Source: Lingula anatina
Taxonomy: Eukaryota; Brachiopoda; Lingulata; Lingulida; Lingulidae
DNA: 50,505 nucleotides
Reading direction: 5' to 3'
Assembly: GCF_001039355.2 (NCBI RefSeq)
Contig: NW_019775997.1
Coordinates: 92,453 to 142,957, forward strand
Shown here: positions 23,401-34,900 of the stretch, piece after piece
How the letters are laid out: every line of letters starts with the position of its first letter
Numbering within the stretch: position 1 is the first letter of the stretch
The notes under the pieces: model-generated
Databases searched by the model: none
Told to the model about the DNA's origin: nothing
What the model saw: only the letters and a program-made list of their open reading frames with translations
Translations under genes and position numbers: made by a program

Positions 23401-25620
23401 GCATGCAATATTTTCATGGGAAAAATGTCAGTGAAGTATTGACGTCATGTCCACTCTGTTATATTAGATGTGGTAATGGCGGGAATTGAGCCATAACATT
23501 GCCCCTCCTGTCTCGTCATCCTTCGTAACGTGTGACTTAAGGCATGAAAAAAGTTCCAGTAATTGATCAAACTCATTGATTTTTGCTGGGTCAATCTGTG
23601 CTTTCTACCCATGGGGTACAGTGCACAGCTGTGCTTATGTCATCTACAATAAGTACAATTGGTGTCGAGTGGTGGGCTCATTTTGGGAAAAGACACAAAA
23701 GTGAGAGCACAGGTTGTGCTGAAGACAGAAAAATTCGGAAGAGGTAGAAGAAATAGTTCAAAAAGTGAGTTGGCTTTTTTGATAACAATATTCAACACAG
23801 GTTGATGTTTCATTGTATAAAAAAAGGAAAAGTTTGTTTTACAAATGCGGAGTGACCAGTTGGACTAACAGGTACCTTTTCTGTCTCCTAGGATTTGATG
23901 CAGATATGTATTTTATTATTGTAATTAATATTTAACTCCAAGAGCTGATTTTTCATTGGTAATTTTCTGACTACAAGCCCCCCAGTCCTCCAGTCATAAG
24001 GCTACTGAGCTGTTTCTTCCTGTTATTTTCCCCTACACCCAAAATTCATATATCGAAATTAGCTGCTATTTCATTGATGTATTTTGTCGGAAATCTTATT
24101 ATAGAAACATTGTTTCCTCCACATCAGGAGTGCTAGCTAAGAAAAGAGGTGTAACGTTGGTGTAGTTTCACATCACATTTCAGGTGTCACTACTCCCACT
24201 CTTCATTAGGTATATTTGTGGAAATTAACAATACAAGATGTTGACGGAAATGTAACAGTAACTTGTAGTAATACCATCCCTATGGGGTGTCCTAAAGGGG
24301 AAATTTAGCTTCGAAGTTTCAGAGTTGCAAAACAGCAACTCAGGTTGACATTTCATAATTTAAATGTGTGTACAATCTGAAGGTCTAACTGTTTACGATA
24401 TTTTTTGCTGCAATTTTGCAGTCTAGTGGCAAACATTGTGGTCTTGTAGAAAAGCTGTTATTCTGATCAGATTGCTCTTACCATATAATGGAAGCAAGAT
24501 CAACTCATTATTGGTAGAGTTAATACCACTTAATGCAGAAGTATTATCACAACCATTTTGTGTATGATACAGTATCTATGGTAATATCCTAATATCAATT
24601 AGTTTACTGTTCAGATTGAAAAAGTTAGTTATAACAGCGCTTAAGGGATTGTACATAAGAACCGTAGCAATTTTTCTGATATGAAGTTTTTTCTGTGTTG
24701 CTATGGTATCAATAATTTTTGTACTTACTTTCAGTGTGTAAACATTGCTACCACCAGTGTTGTCGTAACAGTTCAGACGCATGCAGAGGAACCTCGGCTA
24801 CAGTAGCAGATAATAACACATACACAGAGGAAGTGGTGAGTTTTTTATAGATCTTTATCATTCTTACTTTGAAAAACTTCGAACAATGAACAGGAAAATC
24901 ATTCAATTTTTGTACAATGTAGTGATTGATTCTCCATGCTCAATTTAACCTGGCTAACTGCATTTTTGCCTTTTTCAATGAAAACCACCGAATGAAAAAT
25001 GCTGAAGTTTTGTCAATTTTCTATTTTCAAATCAGTACAGCTTAGTTTTTTAATGCCCTGCTCAATAAACTTCTTATTGACATCGGACAGATTATACTTG
25101 GTCCACTCTTGCTGTTTGTCCTGATAATTTCATCCAGAAGTTGTTGGTAAATGTGTTTGATTACATAATTTCTATTGAGTTCAATAACAATAACAGAATA
25201 GCATGGTCCTGAAATATCATGGCAGTTCATCAACTATTGAAGATGATAACAGTGATGAACTTTGAGCATGCGGACATTCATTGTTTTTGCGTCCTGTCTT
25301 CCAAGGTGAAAATCTGAGGCAATCAACTTCATGACTTGTACATTGATCATTTTTCAAAAAAAAATTGCATCAATTTTGCCACTTATAGGCAAAGGCGATT
25401 GCCTATTCACTGGCTGTTTGGTAGGCTTTCCTGGGTTGTGATATTATTCTAAGAACTCACTATTAATATTACTTGGCCATCTTCCAAGTAGTTTATTGAA
25501 GCCTGTAAGTTTTGTGGTTCTTTCGAGGAAGTGTGGAGGTGGCAACACACTGGCCAGAACTTCAACTCTGGATTGCATGGAGAGAAAAACAATACACTGA
25601 TACTTTGAAAAATCATAATG
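20500..25620. other. 5-kb stretch without recognisable gene
   Basis: Contains a run of 20 G (22276-22295) and short open frames on both strands (for example 22864-23064 plus, 24576-24782 minus and 25042-25233 minus) that match nothing I recognise. I searched it for an SH3-type N-terminal exon of the downstream PI3K subunit and saw none. Confidence 0.45.
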
Positions 25621-25629
25621 TATGGGAAT

Positions 25630-25866
25630 GAATCGATCTTTTCAATGTGGAAATTATCAATCTTTCAGATACATAATTTTGTAATCATTTAAAATGTATT
25701 TTTGCGTTGCATTTGTAGTGCTTTTGCTGTATATGAAAGAAATTCAAGGTGGCCTAGCTGCTTTTCAGTAATTAGAATGTTTTTATTTCAAGAATTTCTG
25801 AATTCAAAAATACAATATCTGTAAAATTCACAATTTACCACATTGAAGAGATGGAGCCATTGTCAT
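25630..25866. repeat. Diverged repeat related to 26530-26770
   Basis: Shares ordered blocks with 26530-26770 (and with 29295-29515 in the second copy), such as GAAATTATCAATCT or GAAAATTATCAATCT, ATTTTGTAATCATT or ATTTTGGAATCATT, and TCACAATTT. It appears to be an old local duplication. In one minus-strand frame both copies show similar but broken peptides, so it may derive from a dead coding element. Confidence 0.45.
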
Positions 25867-26326
25867 ACATTTGATATCAAGTGACCACTGCCTTCATCAG
25901 TATCAGAACAGGTCCTTGGGCAGGGAGGGGTGAATGGGTTAGAATGAACCACCCTTCAGGCCAGAAAAATACCTGCTCTGAATCAAAATTTGAATTCGGT
26001 TCCATTTCATAAGTTAGATCAACCAAACGAGTAAAAAAGGTCCACTTCATTCTGAAAAAAGAAACCCACACCTTTGAGGCTGCTGGCCACAGGCTTGCAG
26101 AAGTTGCTTTGTGAATTAAAGAAAGTAGGATTAGTCATAGGTGAGAGCTGCTGCTGCTGCTGCCCTGCCACAGATTGTGAACTTTTTAAATGGCCGTTGT
26201 CCACTTCTTGACCAGTGACCATTTAAGTGACTCAGTGTTGTAGAAGGCCACCAGCTTGTCCAGGACATTGTTATAATATAACGTAGGTGGACTAGTAGGT
26301 GTCCTTTACCAGGAATTGCTTGCCAT

Positions 26327-26490
26327 GACCAGGGAAAATATTGCTATGGGAATTGTAAGAAGTTGTGTGCTAGGACAGAGGCCCATGACTGGGTAGATAT
26401 TGTTATGGGGCTCGTAAGCAGTGCTGAAGTTGTGTTTGGACAGAGCCCCATGACTGGGTAGATATTAATGTGGGGTTTAAAAGAAGAGCT
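26327..26490. repeat. Minisatellite, ~60-65 bp unit, 2.6 copies
   Basis: Units start at 26327, 26387 and 26452 with GACTGGGTAGATATT or GACCAGGGAAAATATT. The matching array in the second copy is 29083-29250. Confidence 0.75.
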
Positions 26491-27340
26491 TAAGGTGCAT
26501 TATTACTGTATCAAGCAGAGGTAACCATGTTTTTATGATTCGTTCTTTTCAAATGGGAAAATTATCAATCTCTGAGATTCATTATTTTGGAATCATTATA
26601 GATAGATATTTGTATGTTTCATTTGTTTCACTGTATACAGGGTAGCCAGTTTATCAGGTTTGTTGATACCACTCAATAGGAACGTTTTAATTTCAGGAAT
26701 TATGACTTTAAAAAATTCAGTATCTGTTAACTTCACAATTTTCCCTTTTGAAAAGATCGAGTCATTACTGTGCTGCAAGAGAGATAAGCTTGATTGTCTC
26801 AATTCCTTGAACACCCACATTCCTTGCCGTCATATGTGAGTTTGGTGACACAGGCTCTGTCATGCTATTCCAAGAACATTGTCAAGTATTAGTTTCAACA
26901 CACGTCACAATAGTGTTAAATAACACCAATCAACGTGGCATTGCACCTGATTAGTGAATGAAGACACCCAGTTGAAATAATGTTACCAGAAAATTGGTGC
27001 AATCTACTAGACTTTTTTAGTCCATTGTAATCAGTTTCCTTTTCCCTTGATTACTTGCCTATCAGGGGCGGCTCCTGAGATATTTTTTGACAGCCTTTCA
27101 AATTATCTTTGTTAATCCATCCTCCATTTTTGACTGTCTTCTGATAGGAAGAATTAGATGCCTGTCCATGTAAACTTGAAAAATTCTGACTGTCTTTTGG
27201 AAGACCCAGAAAAAGGCCTCTGTCGCCCCTGACTCTACTAAAATGTCTGGAAGATTGTAGTTTTCAGTAGTAATTAAATCTAGCCGTCTAACATTGTGTT
27301 GGGTTATTTTCTGTGTGTGTTTTAGTATGTCTTATCTCCA

Positions 27341-27389
27341 GCCCAGATATTAGAGTGGATGACGGCCCTGAAGCTGTACAGATATGTTA
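27341..27389 (+). pseudogene. Truncated relic of the SAM exon (copy 1)
   Basis: A CTCCAG is followed by about 47 bases matching the interior of the real exon at 27867-28001 (TTAGAGTGGATG, GCCCTGAA, ATATGT) and then the match stops. It lacks the exon's beginning and its 3' half with the donor, so it cannot replace it. The relic is present in both copies of the duplicated segment (27341 and 30126), so it predates their divergence. Confidence 0.65.
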
Positions 27390-27395
27390 TATTAT

Positions 27396-27849
27396 ATAAT
27401 AATAATAATAATAATTTATTCGAGCATTAAATGTGGCAGTTACATTTGTTAGCCCTCTATACTACAAATATATAAATAAATGAATAGTTATACATCACTA
27501 TGGATTACTACTAATACAGTGTTTAAGATTATTAATTACAGTGTATACGTTGTTTAAAATACTTATTACAATTGTAAATAGTTCAATACACTGAGGGAAC
27601 ACACATTTTCTTTGATAGGCTTATAGCTATATGTATCTAATGTGCCATACTTAAGGTTCATATAATATATAGCAGGATGAGGCTACTTCAGTGTGGCAGA
27701 TGCTCATTTCTTTTGGAAATTGCCCTCTGAATGTATTTACCAACAGCGTACAATTCTTTCTCATTTTCTGGGCTTAGTATGATTTTAACCTTCTCGTCAC
27801 TGCTTGCTAGGTGATGCATGTCACATTTAGGGAATTGTTTTAACATTAT
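27396..27849 (-). mobile_element. 5'-truncated LINE insertion, antisense to PIK3R
   Basis: This block of 454 bases is absent from the otherwise matching second copy, where ATTAT is followed directly by GTTTGTCTATTCTCCAG. ATTAT flanks the block on both sides (27391-27395 and 27845-27849), as a short target duplication. On the minus strand an open frame of 51 residues (27843 to 27688), containing DEKVKIILSPENEKELYAVG and ending at TGA, is followed by 270 bases of untranslated sequence and an (ATT)n tail. That resembles the C-terminal end and 3' UTR of a non-LTR reverse transcriptase element. The family is uncertain. It sits only 17 bases upstream of the SAM exon in this copy. Confidence 0.65.
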
Positions 27850-27866
27850 GTTTGTCTATTCTCCAG

Positions 27867-28001
27867 CCTGTCCACACGTGGACTCTGTCCCAAGTATTAG
27901 AGTGGATGGCAGCCCTGAACCTGTATAGATATGTGGAACTCTTCAAACGGAACAATATCAAAGGAAAGGATTTAATGACACTGGATGAAAGTAAACTAGA
28001 G
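27867..28001 (+). CDS. PIK3R1: SAM-domain exon of PI3K regulatory subunit, duplicate copy
   Basis: 135 bases after CTATTCTCCAG and before GTAAAT, phase 0 at both ends, encoding 45 residues identical to those of the exon at 30198-30332. The two exons differ only at synonymous positions (CCT/CCC for Pro, ACA/ACG for Thr). Because it lies in the first copy of the N-joined duplication, it is probably the second allele rather than an extra exon. Splicing both together would stay in frame and wrongly duplicate half of the SAM domain. Confidence 0.75.
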
Positions 28002-28682
28002 GTAAATAATATATCTTTTTTTAAATCTTATACTTCTTTTAGATAAAAAGTAAAAATTCAAATATATTGTTTCGTAAGTTACTTTACTATAGGATTCATT
28101 TTTCGGCTATGTCATATGTACTTTTATGCCCTGTAAAAACACTTTTAAAACAAGTTATTTGGTGAAGTCATATTTCAAAGCTAACTGATAAGGTTGTGCA
28201 TTATTTTGGGTGTTAGGAAATTAAAGATGTATTTCTAGTTATTGACATTGGTTTGTTTTTGACCTTGATAAATTGTGTTAATGCAGATAGTGAAGAAAAA
28301 CGTGATTTAATCACAGAGAAACCTGTTGGATTCTTGGGAACGGAATGTCAAGGCCAGATTTGGATTGTATTGTTTTAATCAGTTTATTTCTCCTCCTAAA
28401 TTATAAGAGCTCGTTTTCTAGAATCTGGCTTCAGCTCCTAGTGCTGCAGTATTGTGTGCTCATTAGAAGAAGGAAGCCCAGTGCTGGATTACTAGCTGAT
28501 TAGGTTTAGTGTTACTGATTAGAGTTTCCAGTTAGATATCAAGGAAAGCCAGACAAACAACCGCACCATAAGTTAAAAATATGGATTCGAGAGGGATAGG
28601 TTGGTCAGCGGGTGAAAGAGAGAAAAAGAGAAAATGAAATTTTGAAAAATGTATTCAACCTTTTTTTCTGCAGTTCAGCTGC

Positions 28683-28719
<37 letters not shown>

Positions 28720-29082
28720 NGCCAGAAAAATACCTGCTCTGAATCAAAATTTGAATTCGGTTCCATTTCATAAGTTAGATCAACCAAACGAGTAAAAAAG
28801 GTCCACTTCATTCTGAAAAAAGAAACCCAGACCTTTGAGGCTGCTGGCCACAGGCTTGCAGAAGATGCTTAGTGAATTGAAGAAAGTAGGATTAGTCATA
28901 GGTGAGAGCTGCTGCTGCTGCTGCCCTGCCACAGATTGTGAACTTTTTAAATGGCTGTTGTCCACTTCTTGACCAGTGACCATTTAAGTGACTCAGTGTT
29001 GTTGAAGGCCACCAGCTTGTCCAGGACATAGTTATAACGTAAGTGGACTAGTAGGTTTCTTTTACCAGGAATTGCTTGCCAT

Positions 29083-29250
29083 GACTGGGAAAATATTGCT
29101 GTTGGAATTGTAAGAAGATGTATGCTAGGACAGAGCCCCATGACTGGGTAGATATTAATGTGGGGTTTGAAAGCAGAGCTGAAGTTGTGTGCTAGGCCAC
29201 AAGTCCATGACTGGTTAGATATTGTTATGGGGTTTTAAAGAAGAGCTTAA
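29083..29250. repeat. Minisatellite, second copy
   Basis: Units start at 29083, 29142 and 29209, corresponding to 26327-26490. The order of unit variants differs between the copies. Confidence 0.7.
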
Positions 29251-30125
29251 GGTGCATTATTACTGTATCAAGCAGAGGTAACCATGTTTTTATGATTCGG
29301 TCTTTTCAAATGGGAAAATTATCAATCTCTGAGATTCATTATTTTGGAATCATTATGGATAGATATTTGTATGTTTCATTTGTTTTACTGTATACAGGGT
29401 AGCCAGTTTATCAGGTTTGTTGATACCACTCATTAGGAATGTTTTAATTTCAGGAATTATAACTTTAAAAATGCAGTTTCTGTAAAATTCACAATTTTCC
29501 CTATTGAAAAGATCATTACCACCTGATAGATAAGCTTGATTGTCTCAATTCCTTGAACGCCCACATTCCTTGCCGTCATATGTGAGTTTGGTGACACAGG
29601 CTCTGTCATGCTATTCCAAGAACATTGTCAAGTATTAGTTTCAACACACGTCACAATAGTGTTAAATAACGCCAATCAATGTGGCATTGCACCTGATTAG
29701 TGAATGAAGACACCCAGTTGAAATAATGTTACCAGAAAATTGGTGCAATCTGCTAGACTTTTTTAGTCCATTGTAATCAGTTTCCTTTTCCCTTGATTAC
29801 TTGCCTATCAGGGGCGGCTCCTGAGATTTTTTTTGACGACCTTTCAAATTAACTTTATTAATCCATCCTCCATTTTTGAATGTCTTCTAATAGAAAAAAT
29901 AGATGCCTGTCCATGTAAACTTGAAAAATTCTGACCGTCTTCTCGAAGACCCAGAAAAAGGCCTCTGTTGCCCCTGACTATACTGAAATGTCTGGAAGAC
30001 ACGCACACACGTGCGCACGCACACACACTCATGATTCAAATTGTAGTTCTCAGTAGTATTTAAATCTTGCCAGTGTAATATTTGGTTGGGTTATTTACTG
30101 TGTGTGTTTTAATGTCTAATCTCCA

Positions 30126-30172
30126 GCCCAGGTATAAGAGTGGATGACAGCCCTGAACCTGTATAGATATGT
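30126..30172 (+). pseudogene. Truncated relic of the SAM exon (copy 2)
   Basis: Counterpart of 27341-27389. Here it lies only 25 bases upstream of the intact exon, because the LINE is absent, giving two consecutive stretches that encode ALNLYRYV. It lacks the exon's 3' half and any donor. Confidence 0.65.
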
Positions 30173-30197
30173 TATATTATGTTTGTCTATTCTCCAG

Positions 30198-31932
30198 CCC
30201 GTCCACACGTGGACTCTGTCCCAAGTATTAGAGTGGATGGCAGCCCTGAACCTGTATAGATATGTGGAACTCTTCAAACGGAACAATATCAAAGGAAAGG
30301 ATTTAATGACGCTGGATGAAAGTAAACTAGAGGTAAATAATATATCTTTTTTTTAATCTTATGCTTCTTTTAGATAAAAAGTCAAAAATTCAAATATATT
30401 TTTTCATATTTAACTTTACTGAAGGGTTCATTTATTAACTTTGTCATATGAACTTTTCTGCACTATAAAAACGCTATAAAAGGAGTAATTTTATGAAATC
30501 ACATATTTCAAAACTAACTGATAAAATTGTGTATTATTTTGGGTGTTAGGAAGTTAATGATGTATTTTTAGTTATTGACATTGGTTTGTTTTTGACCTTG
30601 ATAAATTGTGTTAATGCAGATAGTGAAGAAAAACGTGATTTAATCACAGAGAAACCTGTTGGATTCTTGGGAATGGAATGTCAAGGCCAGATTTGGATTG
30701 TATTGTTTTAATCAGTTTATTTCTCCTCCTAAATTATAAGAGCTCGTTTTCTGGAACCTGGCTTCATCCTCTAGTGCTGCAGTATTGTGTGCTCATTAGA
30801 AGAAGGAAGCCCAGTGCTGGATTACAAGCTGATTAGGTTTAGTGTTACTGATTAGAGTTTCCAGTTAGATATCAAGTGAAACCAGACAAACAACCGCACC
30901 ATAAGTTAAAAATATGGATTAGGGAGAGATAGGTTGGGCGATTGGGTGAAGAGATTGAAAAAGAGAAAATGAAATTTTGAAAAATGTAGGCAACCTTTTT
31001 TTTTTTTTTTTTTTTTCAGTTTAGCTGCAGTTAGCTTTTATTTCTTTTTTTTAAGTTGTTTGCAGTTTAAAGGCTATTGTATATATAATATAGAGAATTT
31101 TGTGGACATGATTTTCAATTTCCACAGAGGAAGTTTTCACATACTTCTATGTATTCCTATTTGTACTGTTTTCATGAATGGGTTTAGTGTCAAATTAACC
31201 TGGATTAGAGTGACACTTACTTAACAGATACTGTTAGGATTCTTTTAACTTAAGCATGTATTGATTATAAAAAGATATTTACCATGACTGTAACCAAATT
31301 TATTTTAAAAACAACTCAAAAAGGAAAGGGCCCATGTTGGCTTCTCATTAGAATTTAATTTTAATGTCCTCAGGTTGTGAGATAAAGAGAGAATAGATAC
31401 AGCTCAAGGACTTGATGAGGTTAAAGTTATTGTTTTGTCTAATTTAACTGGGGTACCTCGTGCTTTGCTCTGATTGGTTGAGCAGTGGGATGATTGACAG
31501 CTGACTGTTAAGTTTTCAATAAGAGGAACCTGTTGATTAACAAGATGTTAGCCCCATACAGTGAATGTCTGCTACGCTGGGAGAGGATGCTATAAAGCTG
31601 TGAAGAGTGGGCGTTTGTTAGTGGAGGGATGTCTTGAAGTCCTATACGCAGTAAATCCAGATATTACTCACTGAGTAGAATCAAATTTCTGTCATTGGAG
31701 TCAAACTTGTCAGACTCGGGCACTTGTCTGGATCTATTGTCAGTTCATCTTTCTGTAGTTGGTATTGTCTCTGTGTTATTGGGTGTCTTCAGGCCCAAGT
31801 CGCGTGTTGTGGCAAGTGATTTAGAGATTTTTCATTTTCACTGTCTCCTAGGTTATGGGAATTCTAGATGATTTTCACAGAAAAGCCATCCTTGTGTGTA
31901 TTGATGATCTTTGCGGCAGGGAGTCAGAGCAG
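30198..31932 (+). other. SAM domain of the PI3K subunit (two exons)
   Basis: Exons 30198-30332 and 31852-31932 give a complete sterile alpha motif: [20 protein letters not shown], a middle helix with [13 protein letters not shown], and [18 protein letters not shown]. The order of aromatic, leucine and the terminal (H/R)RKAI helix fits the SAM fold. SAM domains mediate homo- or hetero-oligomerisation, so this subunit may multimerise or bind another SAM protein; partner unknown. Confidence 0.8.
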
Positions 31933-34900
31933 GTAAATATTCCAACACTCATGTTAGCAGTCTTAATTAACTATTTCTTTAATTAATTGGCATTAGATTC
32001 CCCGTATATATATGTGTGCAACAGAATATGAAATGAAGATCTTGGGTGATTTCACCTCAAGAGAATAAAAACTGTATAAACATTGAGTGTGTATACATTA
32101 TAAGTGTAGTTGTGTTATCATTCCAGCAACCACATGGGTCTGCCTTACCTCCCTCTAATGAACCACTGGATGTGGCAGGTAAGTCCACACAAGGTTCTGT
32201 TGAATGTTTTATATATACGCTGATGGGACTTTTATCAGAATTCCAATTTTTTCAGGGTGAATCATGTAAATCCTATTTTTTTGGTGAGGACTGGTCTCAT
32301 GCCTGATATATCTTTAGATTTTATTTGTTAATAGATTGATTTGTTTGTTTGTTTGTTTGTTTGTTACACTGACATGTAACTTTTTCTCTTGTCCTTCCAG
32401 TGAACTGTGTAGACACTGACCATAAAGTGGTGGAATACAGCTTCTCGTCTCTCCAACGCTGTCATATCTGTAACAAGTTCCTTCACGGTCTCATGCATCA
32501 GGGACTGCAGTGTCGAGGTAGGCCACAGCCACCACCCAGGGCTTACACCTGGCTTTTATCAGTCCTTATTTATTTATTTATTTGTTTGTTTGTTTGTTTG
32601 TTTGTTTATTTTTTGTGGGGGGGGGAGGGGGTTATTTAATAATAATGATATTCTGCTTTTAAATGTTACATTTTAACATTTTTTGCTGTCTAAGCGATCT
32701 CTAACACTACCCTATTTCACTGAACTGTCAGTTGACTTTGGTGTGAGTAAACAATATATATAAACCAAATTCTAGAACTTGCGTGGTAAAATTCATTGAC
32801 AAACTGACATTAGATTCTAAGAACCTTCACACTTGTGGTCAGAACAGTTCTAAAGGCAGACGTTGCCTGTTGTTTGTTCTCCAGAGTGTGGCCTCTGCTG
32901 TCACAGGACATGTGCCAAGACAGGCCTGATCTGCTGCAGTCCAGAAATCATGGAGAAGAGGAGGAGGATTAGCTTTGTAGCAAGTAAGAGGCATATTTGA
33001 TGCAACTCATTTGTATTTATTTGTTTGTTTGTTTGTTTGTATGTAAACATATATAAATTATATGTGTAAATAATGTAGTCTAGTGAGCCTGCAAATGTAT
33101 TCATGTCATATAGTGCTCAATAAACTTATTACTATTATTGATTTTTTTTTTTTTGCTTTGTGAAAGGATGTTTGTAAAAGAGGATATTGAACCCTTTTAC
33201 CGTTCTTTGTACTTTTTTCCTGTTCATATTTATTATAGCCTGTCTTGCAGTACTTAACAATGTAAATAATTAGCATGTCGCCTTTGGCTTGGCTACCAGT
33301 GAGTGGAAATTGCCTGTCTTAAAAGATGTGTAATAGCTTTGTTTTGCTGTGTTTTCAGATTTTGTCTTTGGTGCTGATCTCACAGACCAGTTTAATCCGT
33401 CAGATCAACAAGCCCCAGATGTCATTGTCCACTGTACACAAGAGATAGAGAGAAGAGGGAAAGATACTGGTACGGCCATTGCTCTCAAATTTTTAACCAC
33501 CTTATTTATACTAGTAGATTATTTCATTAAAATTCAGCATTAGAGTTTGCTCATAAGTGCATACTTTCACATAAACCTGCCATGCCTTTCATCTTTACCT
33601 GGTATAGATTCAATACAATTTTTGAAAAATAAAATTAATTTTGTCCTGAATGAGGAAATAGTAAGCACAGGTGCCTTTGACTCTTACACAAGATTAAAAT
33701 TATTACTCTTGACAGGTGAATTGAAGTTTGTACCATTTATTCTCTTTTCATTCTTGAATATTGTTATTCCAAAAAATGAGAACAGGAATGGTAATTTCAT
33801 ATTTTTCTTTTTTTTTTTTTTTAATTTTAGGAGAGGATTTGTTTGATGTCTACAGGATCTCTTCCTCGACACAAGCCATTCAAGAACTCAAGGCGGTGCT
33901 CAACTCAGGTACAGTATGATTGATTCCAGCACCTTCTTTACTCCAAAATGAACTATTTTATGCCCCCCCTCCCCAGGTTGATCCTTTCAGTAACTCATAA
34001 ATTTGTCCTCCCTGTGATTCAGACTTGTTTTGAGGCCTTCATTTTCAGGTATAACAAACCATTGTTCTTGTAAATAGAAATAATAAAGATATACTGAGAG
34101 ATGGCCATGATGTGACAATTTGAACGTTTTCTAATCATTCTACTTCAAGTGCAGCTCAACCAAGCATGCCTCTGTATATAGGATGTAACAAGTATCATTA
34201 ACAGCTATTAATACCAGATGCTATTGATAGCTGCATATATGATGTAATACATATTATTAACAGCTATCAATAGCATCAGCTATTGGAATTAAATAATAAG
34301 CATGGCTTATGCTCTTATGTGATTCTAGGAATTCAAAATCTGATAAAGCTCAATGACGAATGACATCGTCACCAAACAAACTGTTGAGTAATGACATTGT
34401 CAGGGATTTTTTTTTTACCAATCTGATTAAAGCAAACATGGACAACAATATGAGATTACAACAAGATAAAATAATAAAGAAACTGTAAAACAATTAGACT
34501 ATTGCTTTGGGTGAAAAGGTTTTTTTCGCAGATGTGAGAAGTCTGCAAATTAAAACAACACATCGACCTCTGCCATAGTCAACAATTATATAATATCAGA
34601 TATCAGCATCCTCCTTGAAGAGAACCCTATAAACACTCAACCAGATATGGTAATCATTTAATTATTTTCTTTCTTTTCTCGTTTTTCAGAAGATATATCA
34701 GGTCTAAACACGGCTCATTTTGACTTGAACTGTATAGCTGGTGCCTTGAAGAAATACCTCCGTGAATTGCCCAACTCTGTCATTCCAGTCGAGTACTACA
34801 GTCAGTTCATTGAGGCAGCAAGTAAGTAGAGCATGTGTGTGTGCGTGTGTGCACATGTGCGTGTGTCATTCCAGTCGAGTACTAATTGAGGCAGCAATAA

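Larger units (their letters stand above)
25960..28719. repeat. Duplicated segment 2, first copy
   Basis: From GCCAGAAAAATACCTGCTCT at 25960 the sequence matches 28721 onward for the whole length of the second copy. The first copy ends in a run of about 34 T and a single N (28720). It holds one copy of the SAM exon of the PI3K subunit and an extra 454-bp LINE fragment. The N junction and homopolymer end point to an unmerged allelic contig. Confidence 0.85.
28721..31031. repeat. Duplicated segment 2, second copy
   Basis: Starts immediately after the single N at 28720 and matches 25960-28719 except for the missing LINE fragment, a gained CA-rich tract of about 40 bases near 30000-30030, and scattered substitutions. 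It continues without a break into the rest of the PI3K gene, so this is the copy to use for the gene model. Confidence 0.85.

Noticed and set aside
26019-26222. Minus-strand frame with a Gln run (also 28780-28983)
   Set aside because: Both copies are open, but the differences are mostly replacements (Gly/Ser, Gln/Leu, Asn/Ile) and the Gln run is a CTG repeat; likely non-coding.
27867-30332. Genuine tandem SAM exons giving a double SAM domain
   Set aside because: The copy boundary coincides with a single N and the whole surrounding 2.3 kb is repeated, so an unmerged allele is far more likely.
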